DNA from: UBA11164 sp034376725 | GTDB taxonomy: Bacteria > Pseudomonadota > Gammaproteobacteria > Xanthomonadales > Xanthomonadaceae | DNA: 64,000 nucleotides | Reading direction: 5' to 3' | NCBI GenBank assembly: GCA_034376725.1 | Contig: JAXMJH010000140.1 | Coordinates: 1 to 64,000, forward strand | Shown here: positions 51,277-59,888 of the stretch, piece by piece | How positions within the stretch are numbered: the stretch's first letter is position 1 | Layout of the letters: each line of letters starts with the position of its first letter | Notes under the pieces: generated by a model | Databases searched by the model: none | What the model was told of the DNA's origin: nothing | The model's input: the letters and a program-made list of their open reading frames with translations, nothing else | Made by a program: the position numbers and the translations under genes

Positions 51277-51582
51277 TTAAAGCGCGAGGTCTTCCTTGGA
51301 CTTGCCGCTGGCGAGCGCTTCCTTGAACCAGTTGGGGCGCTTGCCGCGGCCCGACCAGGTCTGATCCGGATTGGCGGGATTGTGGAACTTCACCTTGGCC
51401 TTTTCGCCTTTGCCCGTGCCAAAGAGTTCATCGATGGTGTATCCCAGGCTCTTGGCATATTGCACCACCTGCTTCCGGGCATCGCCCAGTTGCTGCTTGT
51501 GGCGGACCTTCTTCTGTTTGGCAGCTTCGGCCATGAGCTCATCGAGTTCGGATGGGCTGAGTTTGGAAAGATCGATGGTCAT
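51277..51582 (-). CDS. H-NS family nucleoid-associated protein
   Basis: A 101-residue DNA-binding protein. The N-terminal half (LSKLSPSELDELMAEAAKQK) is a helical oligomerisation region. The C-terminal half has the H-NS-type DNA-binding loop as TWSGRGKRPNWFKEAL. It should coat AT-rich DNA and silence transferred genes. It begins after AGGAG and has a good own promoter. Relatives of this short form (XrvA/Bv3F-like) are common in Xanthomonadales and Burkholderiales. With the histone-like protein it is the second nucleoid protein in the window. Confidence 0.92.
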   Translation of the reverse strand: MTIDLSKLSPSELDELMAEAAKQKKVRHKQQLGDARKQVVQYAKSLGYTIDELFGTGKGEKAKVKFHNPANPDQTWSGRGKRPNWFKEALASGKSKEDLAL

Positions 51583-51671
51583 TCTTTGTGACTCCTATCG
51601 TTATCGGCGTGGAAGCGATCTCTATCTGGCGTATCAGGGGTGCGGGCGGGGGTGCCCATACTCCTGGCGAA

Positions 51672-51700
51672 ATAATAATGCAAAAATTCCCCAGTTTCAC
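51672..51700 (-). promoter_or_regulatory. Promoter of the H-NS-like gene
   Basis: On the minus strand GTGAAA (-35) and TATTAT (-10) are separated by 17 bp, in the most AT-rich piece of a 443-bp gene-free gap (51583-52025). The leader would be about 80 nt. Nothing else was found in the gap. The AT-rich tract could also bind H-NS itself. Confidence 0.6.
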
Positions 51701-52025
51701 GTTTATTGCAACGATCCAATCTCTACGGCTGGTCAATCAATAGGCAATTGTTCGGTAGTTCATGATTTCCCTCGCCGGCTGCGCTTGGCAGCTCCAGTCG
51801 CGATTGGGTCGCGATGCCGACGCCTTGCGTCGCCCAGGCTCGCTGCATCGGCTGAGCCGGCATGACAGCCTGCCACGCCTTGGCGGGCCTGCCAGCACAT
51901 CCGGCCGCGGGTTCCATTTCGACCGAGTGGGCATTGGCCGCGCCGAGCCTGGCGTCCTTCCCGAGTCGGCGCGCTGCGAGCACCTGTAAACTGAGAGTTT
52001 GCGGTTGAGGTAAAGAGCGAAATCG

Positions 52026-52754
52026 ATGAACAGCGCAGTCGAGCCTTGCCTGTTGGTGGTGGACGATGACGAAGAGATCCGCGATCTGTTGGCGCGCTAT
52101 CTTTCGGAGCATGGGTTTCGAATGGTCACTGCCGCAGACGGCACGGCAATGCGCGCTGTGCTGTCCACCCAATCGATCGATCTGGTCATTCTCGATTTGA
52201 TGCTGCCTGGCGAGGATGGCCTCAGCCTGTGCCGGTGGCTGAGGAGCGAGTCGGCAACGCCGATCATCATGTTGACCGCGCGTATCGATCAGACCGAGAG
52301 GGTGGTCGGGCTGGAGGTAGGCGCCGACGACTACATCACCAAACCGTTCGACCCGCGAGAGCTGGTGGCCCGGATCCGGGCGGTATTGCGCAGGTCGGGA
52401 GCCGGCCAACCGGCGAGCACCGAGCCGGAAGGTTCAAGGCTCTATGGTTTTCGTGGCTGGCGGTTGGACAGTTTGGGCCGAAACCTGTTCGATCCCGACG
52501 GTCGTCCGATCGAGTTGAGCGCCGGTGAATTCGATCTGCTGCTGACTTTTGTCGAAAGTCCGCATCGGGTGCTCGATCGCGACACCTTGCTCGATCGAAC
52601 CCGAGGCCGGGTCTTTACGCCGTTCGATCGCAGCATCGATGTGCAGATCAGCCGACTGCGAAGAAAACTCGAGCGTCCGAGCGACAGCACGCCGCTGATT
52701 CGCACCGTTCGCGGCGCGGGTTACATTTTTGCGGCGCGGGTGGAGCGCCAGTGA
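52026..52754 (+). CDS. OmpR-family response regulator
   Basis: A 242-residue two-component regulator. The receiver domain (about 8-120) has the acidic pocket VVDDDEE, the phosphorylated Asp57 in LVILDLMLPGEDG, the Thr in MLTAR and the Lys in ITKPFDPRELV. The C-terminal winged helix (about 140-238) ends RTVRGAGYIFAARV. The opening and linker resemble the OmpR subgroup that works with EnvZ-like kinases. It overlaps the kinase gene by 4 bp (GTGA). Possible target sites lie after the kinase gene, before the GMC oxidoreductase. Confidence 0.95.
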   Translation: MNSAVEPCLLVVDDDEEIRDLLARYLSEHGFRMVTAADGTAMRAVLSTQSIDLVILDLMLPGEDGLSLCRWLRSESATPIIMLTARIDQTERVVGLEVGADDYITKPFDPRELVARIRAVLRRSGAGQPASTEPEGSRLYGFRGWRLDSLGRNLFDPDGRPIELSAGEFDLLLTFVESPHRVLDRDTLLDRTRGRVFTPFDRSIDVQISRLRRKLERPSDSTPLIRTVRGAGYIFAARVERQ

Positions 52755-54139
52755 TCGGATGGTCGAAAACGCTGCGTGGCCGCACCATCGCCATGGTTGC
52801 CATCGGCGCATTGGTGTCGCATGTTCTCGGTCTCGCGGTGTACTTCGCATTCAATGCGTCCAACCTGAGTACCGCGCGTGAGCAGCAAGTCGTCGAGCGG
52901 TTGGCAACCACGGCCAAGCTGATGGAGCGACTGCCGCGCGAGAATCGGCCCGACGTGGTCGCCGATCTGTCGCAACCCGATTTCCGACTTGGCTACGGAG
53001 TAGTCAGCCGGGTCGAGATGGCCGATTCCGGCGAGGAGGACACCCGCCTCGTCCGCGGCGCTCTGGCGCTGGCGCTCGGGGTGTCGACCGAGGACTTCGT
53101 GTTCGCCGACTATGAGCTTCCCGGGACGGAAGCCGGACGTACGGACGCCGATCCGCCACGGACCATTCTTGCCGAGCGCGTGGCACGCTGGTTCCGGTTT
53201 CGCGAAGACTTGTTCGTATCGCTGCAACTGGCCGACGGCGACTGGCTCAATGCCCAGGTCAGGGGTCGGCCACTTGCGAATTTCCTCAATACCGGTGTCA
53301 TCTGGTCGGTCGGACTGATGGTGCTGACAGTCGCGTTTCTGAGCGCCTTGGCTGTGGCGCGACCACTGGCTGGGCTCAAGCGCTTTGCGCGGGCCGCCGA
53401 GGCGCTGGGCATGAATGTCGAGCATGCAGCGCCGCTTGCGGAGGACGGGCCGCTGGAAATTTCGCGTACCGCGCGGGCGTTCAATCGGATGCAGGATCGG
53501 GTGCGCACCCTGGTGGAAGATCGAACGCGGATGCTGGCCGCCATGTCGCATGATTTCCGGACGCCCCTGACCCGGCTTCGGCTGCGGGCCGAATTTCTGG
53601 CTGCGCCGGAGGATCGCCACAAGATGCTGCGCGATATCGCCGACATGGAGGCGATGGTGACATCGACGCTGCGTTTCATCAGCGACGGCAGAACCGGAGA
53701 GTTGCGCGAACCCGTCGACTTCGTCTCGTTGCTGACTGAAGTCTGCCTGGACATGGACCTTGAGCCGCCGGAATTCCGGCTACAGGGCGCGCGGCTGGTG
53801 CGGGTGGTCTGCGCGCCGGTAGCGATGCGTCGCGCATTCACCAATCTGCTGGAGAATGCCAAGGCCCATGCGTCCGAGGTCGATGTCAGGGCCAGCTGCC
53901 ACGCCGACCAGGTGGTTGTCGACATCATCGACAATGGGCCGGGCATCCCGGAAAGCGAGTACGAAAACGTCTTCAAGCCCTATTACCGCCTCGATGCTTC
54001 CCGAAGCCGTCGGACCGGCAGCTCCGGTCTTGGTTTGTCGATTGCGCGGGCGGTGATCAATGCCCATGGCGGGACGATCTCGCTGCATCCGGCAGATGGC
54101 GGTGGACTCCGGGTGCAAATCTGCATCCCGCTCGCCTGA
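52751..54139 (+). CDS. EnvZ-like sensor histidine kinase
   Basis: A 462-residue inner-membrane kinase, partner of the OmpR-type regulator. It starts at a GTG inside the regulator's stop. It has a first helix (about 13-35), a periplasmic domain of roughly 150 residues, a second helix (about 188-208), a HAMP domain, and the H box AAMSHDFRTPLTRLR with the phosphorylated His near residue 266. The catalytic ATPase part contains NLLENAKAHA (N box), DNGPGIPESEYENVFKPYY (G1/F region) and GLGLSIARAV (G2). The signal it senses is unknown. Confidence 0.94.
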   Translation: MIGWSKTLRGRTIAMVAIGALVSHVLGLAVYFAFNASNLSTAREQQVVERLATTAKLMERLPRENRPDVVADLSQPDFRLGYGVVSRVEMADSGEEDTRLVRGALALALGVSTEDFVFADYELPGTEAGRTDADPPRTILAERVARWFRFREDLFVSLQLADGDWLNAQVRGRPLANFLNTGVIWSVGLMVLTVAFLSALAVARPLAGLKRFARAAEALGMNVEHAAPLAEDGPLEISRTARAFNRMQDRVRTLVEDRTRMLAAMSHDFRTPLTRLRLRAEFLAAPEDRHKMLRDIADMEAMVTSTLRFISDGRTGELREPVDFVSLLTEVCLDMDLEPPEFRLQGARLVRVVCAPVAMRRAFTNLLENAKAHASEVDVRASCHADQVVVDIIDNGPGIPESEYENVFKPYYRLDASRSRRTGSSGLGLSIARAVINAHGGTISLHPADGGGLRVQICIPLA

Positions 54140-54212
54140 CGGATGCGCGAAGTCGCGCTGGGCCGCGTGCGGCGACTGTGGTTCAAGCACGAGAACCCAG
54201 GCCCGCTCAATT

Positions 54213-54260
54213 GTTACGCACTGTTACGTTCTGGGCGGCAGATGAGATACGCCCGTTACG
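54213..54260. promoter_or_regulatory. Three phased GTTACG repeats before the GMC oxidoreductase gene
   Basis: GTTACG occurs at 54213-54218, 54223-54228 and 54255-54260. The spacings are 10 and 32 bp, one and three helical turns, so all sites face the same side of the DNA. Direct repeats at about 10 bp are typical targets of OmpR-family regulators, and one is encoded just upstream. Confidence 0.4.
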
Positions 54261-54275
54261 TTTCCGATTCACCAT

Positions 54276-55937
54276 ATGCGGATGCATGTCGATCTCAGGG
54301 AAATACCACAGGATGCGGTGATCGAAGCCGACCTGTGCATCATAGGCGCCGGGATTGCCGGCATCGCCATTGCTCGCCGGTTTCTGGCGAGTGGCCAAAC
54401 CGTAATCTTGCTGGAAAGTGGCGGGCTCGACCATGAGCCGGGGCCGCAGAGCCTTGCCGATGGCAATAGCATCGGTTTCGACTACTACCCGCTGGGCGAT
54501 TCGCGGCTGCGGATGTTCGGTGGCACCACCGCCATTTGGGGCGGGCGGGTTGCATTGCTCGACGAGATCGATTTTCAGCGCCGCGATTGGGTGCCGCACA
54601 GCGGCTGGCCGATTTCGCGCGAGCAGCTCGATTCCTGGTACGACCAGGCGCGTGCGCAGCTGGACTTGGCGAAGCTCTCGCTCGATGAGCGCCTCTACCG
54701 CGAGATCGACCCGAATGCGCCGAATTTCGATCCCGGCCAGATTCGCGTCGCGTACTGGCAATTCGATCAATTGATCGGAAGGACGGGCGTTGGCCAGTGT
54801 CAGGATCTGTGGCAATCGGACAATGTGCGGGTGCTCACTCACGCGACGGTGACCCGCATTCAGGCCGAGCCGAACGGCCGCTCCATCGCGTCTGTGCGCA
54901 TCGCCGAGTCCGGTGGTCGCCGCGCCACAGTCAAGGCCCGTCATTACGTGCTGGCTGCCGGAGGCATCGAGAATGCGCGCATCCTGCTGGCATCCGATGA
55001 CGTTCAGCCGCATGGGCTGGGCAATGGGCATGACCTGGTCGGGCGCTATTTCATGGAGCACCCGCACGCGCGCGGCGGGCGCGTGCGCCTCAAGCGGCCG
55101 TGGCAGCATCTGAAGCAATTGATGCTCAAGCGAGGGTTCGCCGGCAACCCGGTGGCGCCCTGCTTCCGGCCCGGAGAGCAGCTTCAGATGCGGCGACGGA
55201 TACTCAATACTTCGTTCGCGCTGGGTTGTCGCCAGCACCCGACTCAACGAATGAATCTGCCCACGCGCTTTTATCAGGCCGCCAAGCACGAGATGGCCCC
55301 GACCCAGCGCAACCGCATGCTCTGGCAGGGTTTGAAGCGCTCCGCACATTGGTTGCAGAAGTACAGCGATCCGCTCCGACCGTGGTTGCTGGATCGGCTC
55401 GACCGACGCGGCATCTATGCCGTGGTGCGCGCCGAGCAGGCGCCCAATCCCGATAGCCGCGTGCTGCTGAGCGCGGATCGCGATGCCTTGGGCGTACCCA
55501 AGGCCTGCCTGGACTGGCAGCTGTGCGACCTCGACAAGCGCAGTGTGCGTGTGATGATGGAGGCCTTCGACAGCGAACTGCGCCGGCTCGATATCGGTCA
55601 TGTCGAATTGCCCGACTGGCTGCGCGACGAGGGCAGGCCTTGGCAGATCGACAGGCTGATCAGCGGCCACCCGATCGGCGGCTACCACCACATAGGCACC
55701 ACCCGGATGGCGAATGATGCCAGCGAGGGGGTGGTCGATCCGAACGGAAAGGTGTTTGGTCTGGCCAATCTGCATATTGCGGGCAGTTCGGTGTTCCCGA
55801 CTTCCGGCTGGGCCAACCCGACACTCACCCTGCTGGCCTTGAGCCTGCGCTTGGGCGAGCGTCTGGCAGAATTGCTGGCGGCCGATGCCAAGCCGGCAGA
55901 AGTCTCGGTCGGGCGGGAGCGCCAGCGGGTGGCCTGA
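54276..55937 (+). CDS. GMC-family flavin oxidoreductase
   Basis: A 553-residue enzyme that oxidises an alcohol or sugar. The FAD fold is ADLCIIGAGIAGIAIARRFL near residue 19 with the acidic end LLESGG. FGGTTAIWGGR is the second flavin contact. The C-terminal part has the active-site HPIGGYHHIGTTRM and the closing VFPTSGWANPTLTLLALSLR. It lacks a signal peptide. It resembles sugar/alcohol dehydrogenases of the gluconate 2-dehydrogenase or fructose dehydrogenase type, but no small or cytochrome subunit gene is adjacent. It follows the two-component genes by 136 bp and may be their target. Confidence 0.87.
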   Translation: MRMHVDLREIPQDAVIEADLCIIGAGIAGIAIARRFLASGQTVILLESGGLDHEPGPQSLADGNSIGFDYYPLGDSRLRMFGGTTAIWGGRVALLDEIDFQRRDWVPHSGWPISREQLDSWYDQARAQLDLAKLSLDERLYREIDPNAPNFDPGQIRVAYWQFDQLIGRTGVGQCQDLWQSDNVRVLTHATVTRIQAEPNGRSIASVRIAESGGRRATVKARHYVLAAGGIENARILLASDDVQPHGLGNGHDLVGRYFMEHPHARGGRVRLKRPWQHLKQLMLKRGFAGNPVAPCFRPGEQLQMRRRILNTSFALGCRQHPTQRMNLPTRFYQAAKHEMAPTQRNRMLWQGLKRSAHWLQKYSDPLRPWLLDRLDRRGIYAVVRAEQAPNPDSRVLLSADRDALGVPKACLDWQLCDLDKRSVRVMMEAFDSELRRLDIGHVELPDWLRDEGRPWQIDRLISGHPIGGYHHIGTTRMANDASEGVVDPNGKVFGLANLHIAGSSVFPTSGWANPTLTLLALSLRLGERLAELLAADAKPAEVSVGRERQRVA

Positions 55938-56083
55938 CCGGCGGCGGTGTGCCGGCGGCCACGCGCCGGGTATAGTGCACCCGCTGATGTCACGCGCGAG
56001 GGCCGGGTCCTCCCGACCGGTGCGCCACTACCGTCTCAGCGACTGGGGCTGGCAGCCGTAGAGCCGGTCGCTGCTTTCGGCGC

Positions 56084-57778
56084 TCAGGCCAGTCGAGCGA
56101 ACAGCGTGGCCTTGCCCAGCGCTTCGTTTTCGGCCGCGCGCCGGTGCCGGTATTCGAACGTGCCTGCCTCCAACCCGCGCGGCGACACCACCACCCGGTG
56201 CGGGATGCCGATCAGCTCCAGATCGGCGAACATCGCGCCCGGCCGCAGGCCGCGGTCATCGAGTACCGCTTCGTGGCCGGCGGCGAGCAGCTCATTGAGC
56301 AGCGCCTGGGCGGCTTCGGCGACGGCTGGGTCGCTTTTCGGATTGATCACGCACACCACCACCTGCCACGGGGCCATCGGTTCCGGCCAGATCACACCGG
56401 CGTCGTCGAAGTTCTGTTCGATCGCGGCCGCAACGATCCGGCTGACGCCAATGCCGTAGCAGCCCATGTGCATGACCTGCGCCTTGCCCTGATCATCGAG
56501 CACGGTGGCATTCATCGCCTCGGCGTACTTCTGGCCGAGCTGGAAAACGTGGCCGACCTCGATGCCACGCGCGATGCGCAGCGTTCCCCGGCCATCCGGC
56601 GAGGCGTCGCCCTCGATCACCTTGCGCAGATCCACCACCCGGGTCATCCGGGCGTCGCGCTGCCAGTTGGCGCCGGTGTAGTGTGTTTCGCCGGCATTGC
56701 CGCCGCACACGAAATCGGCCAGCACCGCAGCGCTTCGGTCGACCAGTACCGGCACCGATTCCGGCAGGCCGACCGGCCCGATGAAGCCGGCGCTAAGGCC
56801 CGCTGCCGCGATGTCGGCTTCGCTGGCCAGCGCGGATTCGCCGCCCAGCTCGGGCAGCTTGGCGGCCTTCACTTCGTTGATCTCGTGATCGCCGCGCAGG
56901 CACAGCGCAACCAGACCATCGACGCCGCGCACCAGGATGGTCTTCAGGCAGCGCTCGGCCGGGACGGCAAGAAAAGCGCTGATCTGCTCGATGGTCTTCT
57001 GTCCCGGCGTGTCCACCCGGGACAGCGTCATGCCCGGCTCGGGGCGGTCTTCGGCAGGGGCAACGGCTTCGGCCAGCTCGACATTGGCGGCGTAGTCGGA
57101 GTCGCTGGAAAAGGCGATCGCGTCTTCGCCGGAATCGGCCAGCACATGAAATTCATGCGATGCCGACCCGCCGATGGCGCCGGTGTCAGCCGACACCGCG
57201 CGGAATCCCAGACCCAGACGGGTAAAGATCCGCTCGTAGGCGCGGTACATGTTCCAGTACTCGGCATCCAGGCTGTCGGCGCCCAGATGAAAAGAGTAGG
57301 CGTCTTTCATCAGGAACTCGCGGGCGCGCATCACGCCGAAACGCGGGCGGATCTCATCGCGGAACTTGGTCTGGATCTGGAAGAAGTTGACCGGCAGCTG
57401 ACGATACGAGCGCAACTCGTTGCGCGCCAGATCGGTGATCACTTCCTCGTGGGTCGGGCCGAAGCAATATTCGGCATCCTTGCGGTCGCGGATCTTCAGC
57501 AACTGACCGCCGAACTTTTCCCAGCGCCCGGTCTCATCCCACAACTCGCGCGGCTGCACGGCAGGCATCAGCAATTCGATGGCACCGGCCCGGCACATCT
57601 CCTCGCGAACCACGTTTTCCACCTTGCGCAGTACGCGCAGGCCAAGCGGTGTCCAGGTGTACAGTCCGGCACCGAGCTTGCGGATCATGCCGGTACGCAA
57701 CATCAGCTGATGACTGATTATTTCGGCGTCAGCCGGCGTTTCGCGGCTGGTGTGCAGATGGAATTGGGACAGGCGCAT
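56084..57778 (-). CDS. proS: Prolyl-tRNA synthetase
   Basis: Charges tRNA-Pro with proline. The 564-residue enzyme is the bacterial type with an editing domain inserted between class II motifs 2 and 3. Seen are the opening MRLSQFHLHTSRETPADAEI, motif 2 in FRDEIRPRFGVMRAREFLMKD, the insertion domain (about 230-380, CLKTILVRGVDGLVALCLRG), motif 3 in GCYGIGVSRIVAAAIEQ, and the C-terminal anticodon-binding domain with DDRGLRPGAMFADLELIGIP. The start at 57778 was chosen by similarity; no strong ribosome-binding site precedes it. Confidence 0.97.
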   Translation of the reverse strand: MRLSQFHLHTSRETPADAEIISHQLMLRTGMIRKLGAGLYTWTPLGLRVLRKVENVVREEMCRAGAIELLMPAVQPRELWDETGRWEKFGGQLLKIRDRKDAEYCFGPTHEEVITDLARNELRSYRQLPVNFFQIQTKFRDEIRPRFGVMRAREFLMKDAYSFHLGADSLDAEYWNMYRAYERIFTRLGLGFRAVSADTGAIGGSASHEFHVLADSGEDAIAFSSDSDYAANVELAEAVAPAEDRPEPGMTLSRVDTPGQKTIEQISAFLAVPAERCLKTILVRGVDGLVALCLRGDHEINEVKAAKLPELGGESALASEADIAAAGLSAGFIGPVGLPESVPVLVDRSAAVLADFVCGGNAGETHYTGANWQRDARMTRVVDLRKVIEGDASPDGRGTLRIARGIEVGHVFQLGQKYAEAMNATVLDDQGKAQVMHMGCYGIGVSRIVAAAIEQNFDDAGVIWPEPMAPWQVVVCVINPKSDPAVAEAAQALLNELLAAGHEAVLDDRGLRPGAMFADLELIGIPHRVVVSPRGLEAGTFEYRHRRAAENEALGKATLFARLA

Positions 57779-57819
57779 GGACTGGCAACGGTAGGAAACA
57801 CGCCAGCATTGTAACGGCC

Positions 57820-58140
57820 TCAATCCTTGGGCGGGGCCTCCGGCTCGGGCGTCGGGTCGGCGAAAGGCACGATGTTACGGTCGCTGCGAATGTCGACCGG
57901 TTCGTAGCTGCGATCGGCTGGCGGTTGATCGCTGAGGTTGACCACGCCGCTGTCGTCGACCCAGCGATAGACGCGGGTGACCTGATCCGGTTGCTGGGCA
58001 GGGACCGGCGTCGCCTGCTCGGGTTCGCTGGCTGGCCCGAACCATGCTGGGAGGTTCGGCCGCTGATCCGGGCTCAGGGTGAACCAGTAGCCAGCTGCGG
58101 CCAGTCCGATCCCGCCGATGATCGCCCAGCCTGCGCGCAT
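57820..58140 (-). CDS. Small DUF4124 protein
   Basis: A 106-residue protein with an N-terminal membrane helix or uncleaved signal (residues 5-21) and a DUF4124 domain, YRWVDDSGVVNLSDQPP, near residue 58. Such domains occur in many small exported proteins of gammaproteobacteria and have no assigned function. It lies 41 bp before proS and 7 bp after a second DUF4124 gene, so the pair may be co-transcribed with proS. Confidence 0.8.
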   Translation of the reverse strand: MRAGWAIIGGIGLAAAGYWFTLSPDQRPNLPAWFGPASEPEQATPVPAQQPDQVTRVYRWVDDSGVVNLSDQPPADRSYEPVDIRSDRNIVPFADPTPEPEAPPKD

Positions 58141-58147
58141 ATCGGTT

Positions 58148-58576
58148 TCAGTCGCAGAACGCGGCGATCTGTTGCTTCGCGATCTCGATCTGGGCCTGAC
58201 GCGCGGAATCGTCGATCGGCTCCACCTGGCCGTCGCCGTCGAGGTCCATGTTCAGCTGCTGGTCGCCGGACAGCAGTTCGAGGTTGCTGCGCGCCTGCTG
58301 GCATTTTTCCGGGCGCTGCGGATCGGCTGGACGGTCGGCCGCCGCCGCAGCGAGGAGGTCGGCATCAGGCGCGGCAGCCGTCGGCTCCGGTGCGGACATG
58401 GCGCCGGTCTGCCTGACCCGTCGGACCTCATAGCCCTCGACATCGGGCACCGAGTCGGAATAATGGGTGACGCCGTCTGCATCGACCCAGCGATAGAGCT
58501 GCTGCGCATGCACGGTTGCGATGATCGATATCGAAGCGACGGCAGCGACCATGAGGGTGCGCGGTGATAGACGCAT
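58148..58576 (-). CDS. Exported DUF4124 protein
   Basis: A 142-residue protein with a cleavable signal peptide (to about residue 24, VHAQ) followed directly by the DUF4124 motif LYRWVDADGVTHYSDSVPD. The C-terminal half is acidic with DLDGDGQVEP, an EF-hand-like calcium-binding word, and conserved cysteines at CQQA and the last residues. It probably acts in the periplasm. Function unknown. It precedes the second DUF4124 gene by 7 bp. Confidence 0.85.
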   Translation of the reverse strand: MRLSPRTLMVAAVASISIIATVHAQQLYRWVDADGVTHYSDSVPDVEGYEVRRVRQTGAMSAPEPTAAAPDADLLAAAAADRPADPQRPEKCQQARSNLELLSGDQQLNMDLDGDGQVEPIDDSARQAQIEIAKQQIAAFCD

Positions 58577-58767
58577 GACGGCGGCTCCAGTGGGGGAAGC
58601 CCGATGATAGCGCGCCTGACTGCGGATCGAGAGTGTACGCCTGGAGCGGGGTGCGGTGGCGCGAAGGGCGGCCTGGGATCGGGCGCAATCGACGCTGGCG
58701 ACCGGTAGGCCGTGTCGCTCTTGAGCTTACCGGCTAAACTGGCGCCTGCGAGTTCAAGTTGGATCTC

Positions 58768-59532
58768 ATGAATCAGCCAGAAACGCCACCGAGCGGGCGC
58801 GGACGCGGTATCTACCTGCTGCCCAATCTGATCACTACGGGTGGTCTGTTCGCGGGCTTCTACGCGATCATCGCGGCCGCCTCGGGCCAGTTCACGGCGG
58901 CATGCATCGCCGTCTTCGTCGCCGGGCTGCTCGATGGCCTCGATGGGCGGATCGCCCGGCTCACCGGCACCACCAGCGAATTCGGCGTCCAGTACGATTC
59001 GCTGGCGGATCTGGTCAGCTTCGGAATGGCGCCCGCGCTGGTGATGTATCACTGGTCGCTGTCCAGCCTGAAGCTGGATGGCTCGACGCCGGGCAAGATC
59101 GGTTGGGTTGCGGCCTTTCTTTACGCGGCCTGCGCTGCGCTGCGTCTGGCTCGGTTCAATGCCCAGGCGGGTCAGGCCGACAAGCGCTGGTTCGTTGGCC
59201 TGGCCTCGCCGGCTGCGGCGGGGCTGATGATGGCGTTCGTCTGGACGATGCACGATCTCGAACTGTCCGGCCGCGACCACCGCTATCTGGCGCTGGTGGT
59301 GACTGTGGTTGCGGCGTTGCTGATGGTCAGCCGTCTGCGCTATTTCAGCTTCAAGGCGTTTCCCCGTTCGGATCGGGTGCCGTTTCTGGCCATGCTGGTG
59401 GCGTTGGCGGTATTCGTCGCCCTGGCGATCGATCCGCCGCGGGTGCTGTTGCTGGTGGCCGTGGTCTATGCCGTCTCGGGTCCGTTTTATTGGCTCTGGC
59501 AGCGACGGGCGCGGGCGAGGTCGGCCGACTGA
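58768..59532 (+). CDS. pssA: CDP-diacylglycerol-serine O-phosphatidyltransferase
   Basis: Makes phosphatidylserine, the precursor of phosphatidylethanolamine, in the inner membrane. The 254-residue protein is the polytopic type (about eight helices), not the E. coli peripheral type. The CDP-alcohol phosphotransferase signature is seen as DGLDGRIARLTGTTSEFG followed by QYDSLADLVSFG near residues 55-90. GIYLLPNLITTGGLFAGFYA opens the protein. The ATG at 58768 is preferred over an in-frame TTG three codons before it. Its stop overlaps the next gene as TGATG. Confidence 0.95.
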   Translation: MNQPETPPSGRGRGIYLLPNLITTGGLFAGFYAIIAAASGQFTAACIAVFVAGLLDGLDGRIARLTGTTSEFGVQYDSLADLVSFGMAPALVMYHWSLSSLKLDGSTPGKIGWVAAFLYAACAALRLARFNAQAGQADKRWFVGLASPAAAGLMMAFVWTMHDLELSGRDHRYLALVVTVVAALLMVSRLRYFSFKAFPRSDRVPFLAMLVALAVFVALAIDPPRVLLLVAVVYAVSGPFYWLWQRRARARSAD

Positions 59533-59888
59533 TGGCTGCGGCTAGCGCTTCGATGTTCAGCGCCCGCCAGCAGGGGATTCTGGCGGCGATGGGTTATTCG
59601 CTCTATTGCCGACGAACAGAATCCACGAGCGCGCCGGTCTTGGCGAATGCGACCGCCCCGAGCGACCCCGGTGATGCTGCGCGAGCCCTTTCGGGCCAAC
59701 CCGATGCCGCCGTCATGCGCGCGGTACTCAGGGTCATCGGTCGGGATCCGGGAAGCGATGCCGGGCGGGTGGCCGGCATTTGGAACGAACTGGCGCTGCC
59801 GTCGCCAGACAGCCTGCGAAGCGCAGCCGGCAAGCGCGCGCTCTGGCCGACATTGCGTCGATTGCGCCGCGCCATGGAGTCACCCTGA
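59532..59888 (+). CDS. Possible DNA polymerase III psi subunit (HolD-like)
   Basis: A 118-residue protein locked between pssA and rimI by TGATG overlaps on both sides. In E. coli and relatives holD immediately precedes rimI. The N-terminal SARQQGILAAMGYSLYCRRT resembles the start of psi, whose short basic tail binds the SSB-linked chi subunit, and the C-terminal KRALWPTLRRLRR resembles psi's end. The middle is not conserved by eye. I infer HolD from position and weak similarity only; psi proteins diverge fast. The chi gene holC is at the window's right edge. Confidence 0.5.
   Translation: MAAASASMFSARQQGILAAMGYSLYCRRTESTSAPVLANATAPSDPGDAARALSGQPDAAVMRAVLRVIGRDPGSDAGRVAGIWNELALPSPDSLRSAAGKRALWPTLRRLRRAMESP

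Noticed and set aside
50843..51280. A 145-codon frame before the H-NS-like gene
   Set aside because: No ribosome-binding site, no recognisable fold, and it runs over the H-NS terminator hairpin.
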